From positions 24,283 through 66,812 of the forward strand of contig VHZZ01001439.1 in assembly GCA_009801015.1 (NCBI GenBank): a DNA stretch of 42,530 nt, read 5' to 3'. A program made the position numbers and the translations under genes. The stretch's first letter is position 1. Every line of letters begins with the position of its first letter. The notes beneath the pieces were generated by a model. That model was given only the letters and a program-made list of their open reading frames with translations, was not told the origin of the DNA and ran no database searches. The stretch is from Silene noctiflora (lineage: Eukaryota; Streptophyta; Magnoliopsida; Caryophyllales; Caryophyllaceae). Shown here one piece after another: positions 34,190-42,530 of this stretch.

Positions 34190-36619
34190 TCAGGAGATAC
34201 TTACAAGTCTAGCAAGTCTAGTATTAGGGACGACTTCTGCACGCAGTCCAATCTCAGCAAGTTGAGGAACATCAACAACTCCTTGCATCTCCAAATCAGC
34301 CACGACTCGCTGGTTTTGTACATTACCTTCAAGTAAATTCTTAGCACACCAAATGCCCCATTCCCTCAGAAAGGAGTTATCTTCATCAAGAACACATTGC
34401 TGTAGAATCAGAATAACGCCATTCTTCTGTCGAATATAATCTTGTACATGCTTTCTTCTGTACAAACAGTTCCCAATAACAGCAATTATGTCTCTTCTGA
34501 AACCCTTGTATGGACAAACTTTCGGTAACTCGCCAGCTGGCATTTGGCTCTCGTCTTGCCTTGCGGTTCTCCTGATCGAGGATGGAAGCTCTAGTTCACA
34601 AAGGAGTTTCAATAGCAGGTCCAGCATTCCGTTGGATACCAGTGTATTAACTACAGAACTATTATGTGCACATGTATCTCTCAAGAGAGTCAGTGAATAA
34701 CCTAATATGTCGACAGTAGACGACCCTGTCGGCAAACCAGACTGACATCTGCTGTGAAAATCAACAGCTTTGACTGCTGTCTCAAATATACCAAGAATAT
34801 TTAGAGCAGAGTCGGTACTGATATTTATCTCATTCCGTTGCTCATTAAAAATTTCAGAGAGCATGCGCAAATGATAAGCTTGGGCAGAAGTCAAGCGAGT
34901 AGCTTTCCGTTCCACATCTCCCAAGTCTTCAGATGAAACATTTTCACTCAGCATGCCAAATAGCACAGGGAAATGCGATTCCTCTAAGCAAATTCTGGAG
35001 ATAAGTAGCTTCAGCCAATCTTCTCCAAACCCAACTGCATGAAATTACAGAAGGCAAAGTAGTTCAGAACTTTCGACTTGTAAAACTAAGGCTAATTTGA
35101 AGTTTGAACAAAGGAAATACAACAAAAGCAAGCGTGGGTGATGTAAAAGAGTAACCTTCTGAAGCCGTCGAAGCAATTTCTGTGATTATTGCTAATCCTT
35201 GAGTTTTACAAAGCTCAGAAAACAGTTCAGAGCTACCATCACTACATGTGTAAACAATCATAGACAAAGGATCACATGTCTCCCCTCTGCGAACTCTAGC
35301 GATTCTCAGAAAGACATTAGCAAAAAATCGGTCCCAAATAGCACGCTGATGTTTCACCCCAGCCAGTGATATATTTGCTAGCAACTGTAAGGCAGTACGT
35401 ATGATCCCATAACCAGAATCATCACAATCAAACCCCATGCCGTTAATTACACCTGAAACAACTTCAACTCCGTTCAATTCAATAAATAAGTTCTGGTTTA
35501 CCAACTCTCCTGCACAAAGGTTTCTGAGTAGTCTAAGAGACAATACGAGTAAGTCATCATGAGCAGATGCATAAGCAAAAGACTTCGAGAGCTGAAGTGC
35601 AGCATGGATAATGTCCTTGGATGCGAGCCTTGATCGACCTTCACCACTTCTACAAGTTCTAATAAGAATTCTAGTGCTTCATTCAATGTTGAGGAATTTG
35701 AAGTCTTTATCAAAGACTTAAGAGCATCTTCAGGGATGCTTAACTCTTGGGATAATGTAGCATCCATTTCCTACAGAAAATCGAAAAGGAAGTAATGGGT
35801 GCAAAAATCATATTTATATTAACACTCGTACAGAATCCAGCCCATTATAGACAATAGGTTACTAAACTACTCCCTCCGTTCAGTCTAATTTATTACATTT
35901 AACCAAACATGTGAGGGAGAACTCGAAAACTGTAGTGAATTGGACTGAACGGACGGTGTACTCGAAAAATTCATTTCTGCAAAATTGACAAATGATCCAA
36001 ATAACAAAACCACTTTAAAAGGATTCAACTATTCAAGATATGTAAATCAACCGGGTGTACAAGAATATCGTACACCCTAACCACTGAGATGCCTTAGTTT
36101 TTATTTTATTTATGGAAAATTTATTCAATTCTAATATTCTGATTAGGTAGGGTGTACGATGACATGCTACACCCGGTGTACCGAATAATTTCTCGTAAAG
36201 CAAACAAATGAAAGCCAATGTAAGTACAGATACACACCCATAAGGCCATAAACTGGTGAAAACTACAAACTAGCTTATACTCCTTACGTCTCGGTCATTT
36301 GTTTACCTTTGATTAAAATATATCTCGTAAAGAAAAAGAGTTAAACAATTGATTGGTACGGAGGGAATCCTACATTAGCATCAAATAGATGAAAAACAAA
36401 ATCTTGTAACAACTACAAAGAAATTTAACCCTGAAACAGAAAACAATTCAACAAAAATTTCAAAAGATTCAATCTTTCTTCTAAAATTCCATAAATTGTG
36501 GCAAACCCATTAACACATAGTCCTCCATTGATCATAAGTGCAATAATTAAACAAAATTGTTCAAACTTTAAGCTGTAGAAAGAGCAAAAAGAGTGTCTTA
36601 CATTAGTTGGAGACTCCAT
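34190..36619 (-). CDS. MEE50: ataxin-10 domain protein (MEE50-like), with an apparent 1-nt frameshift
   Basis: Armadillo-type ataxin-10 family protein; the Arabidopsis homologue At4g00231 (MEE50, maternal effect embryo arrest) is needed for embryo development. Three exons: 36619-36602 (MESPTN), 35770-35156 and 35034-34190, separated by GT-AG introns. Exon 2 encodes LSIPEDALKSLIKTSNSSTL, then LSLRLLRNLCAGELVNQNLF; exon 3 carries the conserved ataxin-10 C-terminal domain, including YKGFRRDIIAVIGNCLYRR and EWGIWCAKNLLEGN. Within exon 2 the frame breaks near 35651/35652: similarity before and after lies in different frames, and the exon is 615 nt where flanking phases require a multiple of three plus one. 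A single missing base explains both. With it, the protein would be about 492 aa. This may be a sequence error or a true mutation. Flanks: SBT1.3 (convergent) and URM1 (divergent). Confidence 0.88.
35870..35958. mobile_element. Stowaway-like MITE in ataxin-10 intron 1
   Basis: It starts CTCCCTCCGTTCAGTCTAAT and ends with the near-inverted AATTGGACTGAACGGACGGTG. TA dinucleotides flank both ends (35868-35869 and 35959-35960). It is 89 bp and non-coding. Confidence 0.8.
36049..36183. mobile_element. GGGTGTAC-ended MITE in ataxin-10 intron 1
   Basis: Inverted ends: ACCGGGTGTACAAGAATATC and CGTACACCCTAACC on the left pair with GGTAGGGTGTACGATGACAT and CTACACCCGGTGTACCG on the right, with an AT-rich centre. 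The exact ends are uncertain, and no clear target duplication was seen. Confidence 0.6.
36280..36367. mobile_element. Stowaway-like MITE, second copy in ataxin-10 intron 1
   Basis: It starts CTCCTTACGTCTCGGTCATT after a TA and ends TTGATTGGTACGGAGGGAA. The interior TTTACCTTTGATTAAAATAT is shared in style with the copy in LPEAT2 intron 1. The right-hand TA is lost. Confidence 0.65.
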
Positions 36620-37259
36620 GGAAGCATACTCGTTTTACCGTCGATCGGGAATATTTCGATAAGTCGACTAATTTGTACGATTCGTAGCAAAAAAACATCC
36701 GGGTTGGGCTAATTATTCCGATTACGGGTTAATTTTGGGTTCTTAGTTTGGTGTAGGTTGGGTTATTCGGGTTTGTCAATTTTTTGAGGTCTAGTTCTAG
36801 TATTCCACTATTCCGTAATACTCGTATTTTACTTAACAAAAATATTATTAGATCGTCTTTCATGAGATACACGTTTTACAAATATTGTCATAAATTGATG
36901 ACCAAATAATTTTGAGACGGTCTTTCAAGTGAATTGAAAACGTACTCACTTTATCGTCAATTGTGACTATTTTTACAAGTAATCCAAATTATATTATTCA
37001 TATAGATTATACTTTAAATATTTGGCATTTTTACTTTAATTTGTAGAACGACCATTACGAGCCGTCTTTGGAAAACCTACCGAGTTTTAAGAATAAAAAA
37101 TTCTATAAACATCAAAATCGTCCATATGACTCGGGATTTCAAAAGGGAACGTAGTATCAACGCTAAACCCATACCATACCAAGGTAGGGAAGAATAAAAG
37201 GCTCCAACTTCGACTGATTTCCTGGTTTGTTTACATTACAACTTTACAAGTGAATAATC
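36620..37259. promoter_or_regulatory. shared divergent promoter region (ataxin-10 / URM1)
   Basis: The start codons of the two genes face away from each other across 640 bp. The region contains a GGGTTGGG / CGGGTTTG-rich stretch (36700-36770) and no recognised transposon end. Bidirectional promoter activity is an inference from arrangement only. Confidence 0.4.
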
Positions 37260-39608
37260 ATGCAGCTCACTCTTGAATTTGGGTACTTTTCTTTTAAATG
37301 ATCTATTATTTCAGCTTTAATTCCTTGTTTCTATGCATTTCTGTAATTTTTTCAGCTTTTATTGTATTGGAATTTCATGTGCCAAGTTTTAATTTAATTT
37401 CTGCTATTTATAAGTGATTATTAATGATTTTGTTAAAAACCCTTGAATTTTTATGCATTATGAGCTCATTTGAATGGAGAAAAAAGTAATCTTGCCTGTA
37501 ATTTAAGTTGTTAAGCTTCTAAAACCTGCAATAATTAAGGATAAAAAATGGGTTGTGATTAGAGCTTGTAATCTTGATGAATTGCTATCTTAAAGCGAAG
37601 AATTACAAAATACTCCCTCCGTCCCAATCATTTATTTACGTTTAACTAATATAACCCTCAACGAAGATGGGAGGAAAAGGGTGAACAAATGAATGGGACG
37701 GAGGGAGTAAAATGTGGGATGAAGCCTAAAATGTCAATGTTATGTTTTTATGGTTAATTAAAGTTTGCCTAGTCTTGAATTATGTAGAATTAGTGTTGTT
37801 GAGTCATCTTTCTTGTAAGGAATGATTTAGAATTTGATGTTGAGGTATGGAAGACTGAAAAAACATGTTGGTTTTCGGGTTTTTTCAGAGTGGGAAAGGA
37901 GTGAAGTCGATATTTTTGCTATCGAAATTTAGAGCAATTAAGCTTGTTATAGTTTGATAGCTATTATGGTTTAGTTGGTGATAAAGAGATGTTGAAGTTG
38001 GTGTATGAATCGTGTTAAAGGTCGATACTTTGGTATATCGGAAGCTATGAAGCTTGTTAAAATTGGTGTATGAATCATCTTAAAGTTAATATTTTGCCAT
38101 CCAAGATTGCTATCATATGATAGCGATTAGAATGGGTGTATGTATATTAATCATGTTTCAACAGACTCGAAGACTCTTGCTAGCAATGCTATAGCTGATA
38201 GAATCCGGGAAAAGAAATCGAGAAATAATGATGAAAGCCTTTGATAAGTTTTCACTTGATTAAAATGTAAACTATCCTATAGGTTAACTGGGATGATGGC
38301 TGTCAAAGCTCCATAGTATACATATGGAAAAAAATATGTTCGAAAATATACATGGGGTAAAGAGAGTATATGTCAACATGTAGGTCATGGTGCTGATGGT
38401 TTGTTCGTAAGGCTTTATTACTTTAAACTTAATTACCAAATGCCAAATCACGGTAGGAATTTTATGATCAGTGGCGTAGGGATGTGTTGGGATGGAAACT
38501 TTACGGTATAATATACAATAAAAGGCCACACTCATTTTTATTGATAGCATCTAAGACTCGGGTCCCAAATTCTCTAGCATGCCACTGGTTCTGATCTAAA
38601 CTCTAAAGTTTATACTGATCATGTTTAATAGATTGCAGTATTGAAGTACTGTGGCATTTTGATCTGACGTTTGGTGCTAGTGTTTGTGGTTAAATTCTGA
38701 AAGCCATTTAGTTATTGGCTATCCCTTTCGAAAAGCCGGAAAGCCATTCACTGCTTTAAGGCAGTGAGCCATCTTTGAGAATTGTCATGTCCAGAAACAT
38801 TAACAGCGGTTGTATCGATTGAGCTTTTTGCCAATTTATCTCTGTGTCTCCCTAACTAGAATTAGCTGTCCATCGATTTTTCTTTTTCAAGTATTTTGTC
38901 ATGTCATTACCGTTGTCTTGCAAAGGGACTTTTGACTGGAGCTACCTGCTATATCCTTTCCTTCTGGCATAATCTCGGAATTTTAAGGATTGTTCTTGAC
39001 TATATCGAACTTTGCTATCTTAATGATGTTCGTGTTTTGTGTAGAGGAGGCCTTGAACTTCTGTGTGACTCTGTAAAGGTCCATAATGTGAACGTCGACC
39101 TAATTGCTGGTGAAGATAAGGTAAATCAAGGAAAATTCCTTATAAAAAAAAAGTAAAGAAAGAAAGGCAACTCATGTGAAGTACTTGAATGACATACGCT
39201 AATACCTTACTGTCCGATTTGTTTTGCAGCTAACAATGAAAGGTCTGTTATCGTGGGTACGAACTAACCTGATAAAAGAGAGACCAGAGATGTTTATGAA
39301 AGGAGATACAGTGTAAGCTCTGATGTTATTATACAACTGTAGCGCTTTCGTTTTGCTGTTTCTCTGGTTTTTGAGCCATACATGAAAAGGCTGACCCGAA
39401 TATGGATTTGGGCTGTCCATCTCATACAAGACAGTAAGACACCGATGTTCCAGAATCCAGTATTAACAGTCATGCTATATATTTGTGCAGGAGACCTGGA
39501 GTTCTCGTCCTGGTGAACGACTGCGATTGGGAACTCAGTGGACAGCTTGACACGATGCTAGATGACAAGGACGTGGTCGTCTTCATCTCCACTCTACACG
39601 GGGGATAA
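37260..39608 (+). CDS. URM1: URM1, ubiquitin-related modifier 1
   Basis: Small beta-grasp protein that acts as a sulfur carrier for 2-thiolation of wobble uridine in cytosolic tRNAs and as a protein modifier. Four exons with GT-AG borders: 37260-37282 (MQLTLEF plus two bases), 39045-39120, 39230-39312 and 39491-39608. They join in frame to 300 nt, 99 aa. Diagnostic stretches are [40 protein letters not shown] and [20 protein letters not shown]. The protein ends HGG, the diglycine that is thiocarboxylated by the E1-like MOCS3/UBA4 enzyme. Length and sequence match Arabidopsis URM11 (At2g45695, from memory). Intron 1 is 1762 nt and holds a Stowaway MITE. The 23-nt first exon is easily missed by automated gene finders. 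Confidence 0.95.
37613..37707. mobile_element. intact Stowaway MITE in URM1 intron 1
   Basis: This 95-bp element has termini CTCCCTCCGTCCCAATCATT and the complement of CTCCCTCCGTCCCATTCATT, flanked by TA on both sides (37611-37612 and 37708-37709). It is the best-preserved copy in the window and serves as reference for the others. Confidence 0.92.
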
Positions 39609-39802
39609 TCTTTCTGCCATTCCACTAGTATAGAGTCGCTTACTCGCTTTTCTTGGAATATGTACGCTACTTGATCGTAGTTTTGCTAATAGAAACCTCA
39701 GAATTTCAGTTGAATCATCTGTGACCGAATTTAACATACATTTTCAGTTTCCAAAGATGATAAATGAAAAATGAAAAATAAATGAAAAATGAAAAATGAA
39801 AT

Positions 39803-39809
39803 GTTGAGA

Positions 39810-39841
<32 letters not shown>

Positions 39842-39882
39842 GACCTTAACCTGGCGCCTTAGACCAACTCGGCCATCTCAAC
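39803..39882 (-). tRNA. tRNA-Leu (anticodon AAG)
   Basis: Read on the minus strand, the 80-nt sequence folds as a type II tRNA. The 7-bp acceptor stem pairs GTTGAGA with TCTCAAC. The A box is TGGCCGAGTTGG. The anticodon arm CCAGG-TTAAGGT-CCTGG gives anticodon AAG, reading CUU leucine codons. It has a short variable arm (GTCCGAAAGGGC) and the B box GGTTCAAATCC. T-runs just downstream on the minus strand (CATTTTTCATTTTTC) would terminate Pol III. No intron is needed. Confidence 0.96.
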
Positions 39883-40567
39883 TCTGTTGATGCTATGTTT
39901 ACCAAAACACAATATATACAAAAATAATTTTGCCTTTTATTTGTTAATAATCAAATATTGCCCGATAACATGAATAAAAGTATTATTAATTGCGGAAACA
40001 CAAATTATCGTATGAAAATATTTCATGGCATGATTATTATCAATATTACGATGAGAACGGTGGCTACAGTGCATATATATAATAAGTAATCAAATATGTT
40101 AGAATATTGATTATTGAGAAGCTTTTATTGGTGGTTTATATTGCGAATTTTAAAATTTACGCCGAAAGTTAGAGTACCGATGTTTTAACGTTTTTGGTCA
40201 GATCAAATAGCAAAATTAATTTTACACGACATAAATTAGTAAAAATTATAAATTTTGATTTCACCACGGATTAAAAGTATCCGTCTAAAAGTAGTCCGTA
40301 ATTATAAGGAGTCTACCAAATTATGATCACTCTTTATTCCTTCGTTCTCCTAAAATTGTGCTAAATATAATATTTAGCATTAATTTAATTATTATATTTA
40401 TCAAATATAATCTTTTTGTTAGAATCTTCTTTTTGTTGAGAATCTGACTACAACTAAACTCTAAATTCTATTAAAATATATATATATATATATATTAATA
40501 ATTTATAATTTATTATCTTGTTTTTCTAATCCCATTATTTTATTTATCTAGGGTTTTATTAAACCAC
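39883..40567. other. AT-rich intergenic DNA upstream of the S1-like gene
   Basis: No gene was recognised. An (AT)n microsatellite lies at about 40475-40495. The region is strongly AT-rich throughout. Confidence 0.45.
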
Positions 40568-40575
40568 TATAAATA
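40568..40575 (+). promoter_or_regulatory. TATA box candidate of the S1-like gene
   Basis: TATAAATA occurs at 40568-40575 (CCACTATAAATATACT context) and again at 40650-40657. Either could serve the ATG at 40824. The first has the more typical C-rich flank. Confidence 0.35.
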
Positions 40576-40665
40576 TACTTAAATCAAACACTTAATTACG
40601 CATTTCTCTATCGTCTCTACGTAAGTCTATAAACCCTCGTCCTCGTCCATATAAATATATTATTA

Positions 40666-40726
40666 CTCCCTCCGATTCTTAGAAACTGTTCCTTTTACCT
40701 AAACAATTTCAAAGAATCGGAGTGAG
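40666..40726. mobile_element. 61-bp Stowaway-like MITE upstream of the S1-like gene
   Basis: Ends CTCCCTCCGATTCTTAGAAA and the inverted AAGAATCGGAGTGAG are flanked by TA at 40664-40665 and 40727-40728. At 61 bp it is little more than its terminal repeats. It lies about 100 bp before the start codon, probably in the leader or core promoter. Confidence 0.8.
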
Positions 40727-40823
40727 TAACATTTTTCATATTTTTGATTGATTATTTATCGTATATTTTTAATGTTTTAATTCATTTTTATAAAACCATG
40801 CAGAAATTTCGAGTTTTATAACA

Positions 40824-41321
40824 ATGTCGAAGATGATAGAGCGCATGGGCGTTACACTAATTTTGGTCGTACTAATCTCGATTTTGACCCGAACCCTAAT
40901 AAAAGACGCGCATTACGAATCACCGTCACCTTTTAGCAACGAAACTGTAATTCCATTCCCTAAAAACGGTGCAATGTTTTTACACAAATTTCACGTCTAC
41001 ATTGTCAATGACTTACCACCCGGTAACGCCCTAGACGTTCATTGTCGATCTAAGGATATCGACAAAGGTGGAGATAGACTCGATTATAATGAAGTTTTCG
41101 AGTTTGATACCCGTTTGAATTTACCGTGGACGACGAAATATTGGTGTCATATGACTTGGGAAGGTGGACATTTACATGATAAGACGTTTTGGGTCGATAC
41201 GACATTTTTCGAGAAATGTAATTTTCAACATTGCGTTTGGTATGCTAAAAAGGATGGATTATATTTGAAGACGATACTTTTCGAAGATTATGAGAAATAT
41301 TATGACTGGGGTGAATGGTAA
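40824..41321 (+). CDS. S1 self-incompatibility-like secreted protein (SPH family)
   Basis: Single-exon gene of 165 aa in the plant self-incompatibility protein S1 (S-protein homologue) family, small secreted proteins first known from poppy stigma; most members have no assigned role. An N-terminal hydrophobic stretch (residues 9-25, MGVTLILVVLISILT) looks like a signal peptide. The family core is visible: FHVYIVNDLPPG, LDVHCRSKDIDKG, YWCHMTW, FWVDTTFF and CNFQHCVWYAKKDGLYL. Four cysteines (74, 108, 132, 137) match the usual disulfide set. The upstream ATG at 40798 is rejected because its frame stops after seven codons. The absence of introns is normal for the family. It is not evidence that this locus controls self-incompatibility. 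Confidence 0.9.
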   Translation: MSKMIERMGVTLILVVLISILTRTLIKDAHYESPSPFSNETVIPFPKNGAMFLHKFHVYIVNDLPPGNALDVHCRSKDIDKGGDRLDYNEVFEFDTRLNLPWTTKYWCHMTWEGGHLHDKTFWVDTTFFEKCNFQHCVWYAKKDGLYLKTILFEDYEKYYDWGEW

Positions 41322-42530
41322 TTTATTAGATGAACAAAAAAAATGAATTAATCATCTATTAATTAGTTTTGATATTTAGTTTATTTTTTTTTTTTTTTTA
41401 ATATTTATCGTGTTTGTTTAATTTTCGTTTTAGTTTATTATTATGTAATTATTACTCGGTATTATTTTAGATGGTGAAGTAAATAAAGTTTTGATCAAGA
41501 ATTATATAAGATTTGGTTTGATCAGCAATTTGTTATATAATTGTGTTTTGGAATTAGAATGGAATATTTTTAATTGAATTCTTGTTTTTTTGTATATCTT
41601 TTTTTATGAATTGTCAACTGAATTGAATATTTATCGAGAATAAGAATTCTAGTATATATCAAACGCAAATTCTCTCATTTAAGACGACACTATCCGTCAG
41701 GCGCACAAATACTCCGTAGTTAGCCGCCCTATAAACAATATTAATAGGAATAGATCTGCAAGAGTGGAGTCTCATGGTTAAAATCTGAGTGATCCGAAGA
41801 AACTCGGGTTGAAGTCTCCCCAAAAGCAATTTTTGAAGTATACATGTCACCCGGATAACTTATGTGGTTACAATGATTTGCAGGTTATTACGTATATCGG
41901 GGAATTTACCCGATACATGCCCGTATCGAACCAAAAGTGCCTGCCCTATAAGTCTATAACTGTTGCTCCCAAGAAGCCCATAATTTTCTCTTTGTTTTGG
42001 CCCATAAGATCAAATCCGTAGTCTCACTCCAACAAGGCCTCCGTGATCAGAGTCCAGCCCATTAATAATACTGAAATTTGCAAAAACTGAGATTGAATTT
42101 CAAGAGGAGGTCGAATACGGGTTTGAGTCTAACGTGGGTTGGGCTAGCATGGTTTCTTGGCCCATTGTCCTACGGGTTTGCGAGTTTTGAGCAGGTTCAT
42201 GGGTCAGGCCTTTGTAAATTTTGGAAAATACATTGTCCAATGAGCAACGTTCCTATAGGACGATCTTATAGTATAAGACTAATCCAAAAAGAGAGAAACC
42301 CAAATATAACACTTAATTTCATTTATATTTTAATTTTATTTTAACAACTCGATATTTTATGATGAAAACTAACACATCTATATATAAAAGTATAATAGAG
42401 GAACCACTAGATATTTTATTGTACACGTGTCGAGCCATGGTGAATTATTTTCCCGCCTAACTCAAAACCCTAATAATGATTCTTACTAATTTTCACTACC
42501 ATCGTTTTATTCCTAAATTATCTTCCTTAA
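41322..42530. other. right-edge DNA, no gene recognised
   Basis: This begins with the presumed 3'UTR of the S1-like gene, with long T-tracts. At 41668-41700 there is a TTCTCTCATTTAAGACGACA stretch related to the MITE termini seen at 6095 and 10352. The segment 41755-41960 contains a B-box-like GGGTTGAAGTCTCCC and may be a decayed SINE. No coding region could be supported up to the end of the window. Confidence 0.4.

Noticed and set aside
34190-34202. Splice donor GTAAGT at the end of the ataxin-10 exon, implying another exon
   Set aside because: The read-through end (RLARLVSIS, stop) resembles the normal C-terminus of plant ataxin-10 proteins, and no convincing acceptor with a coding tail was seen downstream.
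38896-39156. 86-codon frame around URM1 exon 2 as an independent gene
   Set aside because: Only 39045-39120 is URM1 coding sequence; the upstream part of the frame is intron read-through.

Overview
This window reads as nuclear DNA of a flowering plant, a eudicot. Genes are split by AT-rich GT-AG introns. Intergenic DNA and introns carry Stowaway-type MITEs (CTCCCTCCGT termini, TA duplications), a SINE, short TRIM-like retroelements and foldback elements. Repeat style hints at Caryophyllales, but that is a weak inference.

Layout, left to right: (1) 1-4255, minus: exon 1 of a SOC1-type MIKC MADS-box gene; the later exons lie off the left edge. Its promoter holds a SINE whose target-site duplication copies a TATA box. 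(2) 4256-11413: gene-poor, repeat-rich DNA with a 265-base assembly gap. (3) 11414-18777, minus: a complete 14-exon LPEAT2-type lysophospholipid acyltransferase with EF-hands (550 aa as modelled), with a MULE-like foldback element just upstream. (4) 19.0-24.4 kb: nested mobile elements. (5) 24445-28604, plus: an 11-exon subtilase of the SBT4.14/XSP1 type (746 aa). (6) 30769-33775, plus: a 2-exon subtilase of the SBT1.3 type (774 aa). (7) 34190-36619, minus: an ataxin-10 domain gene (MEE50-like) with an apparent 1-nt deletion. (8) 37260-39608, plus: URM1 (99 aa). (9) 39803-39882, minus: tRNA-Leu(AAG). (10) 40824-41321, plus: an intronless S1 self-incompatibility-like secreted protein.

The most informative large-scale signal is gene order. 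From memory of Arabidopsis locus numbers, SOC1, LPEAT2 and URM11 are At2g45660, At2g45670 and At2g45695, and XSP1 and MEE50 are the neighbours At4g00230 and At4g00231. This window therefore joins two Arabidopsis neighbourhoods in one 40-kb block, with an SBT1.3 gene sitting between XSP1 and MEE50. The genes do not form one pathway: they cover flowering control, phospholipid remodelling, apoplastic proteolysis, tRNA thiolation/urmylation and a secreted peptide-like protein. I found no clearly new biological system. The most notable novelties are structural: the TATA-duplicating SINE, the TRIM family with a nested GC-rich passenger, a 62-bp perfect palindrome in an XSP1 intron, and a small array of subtilase exon fragments.
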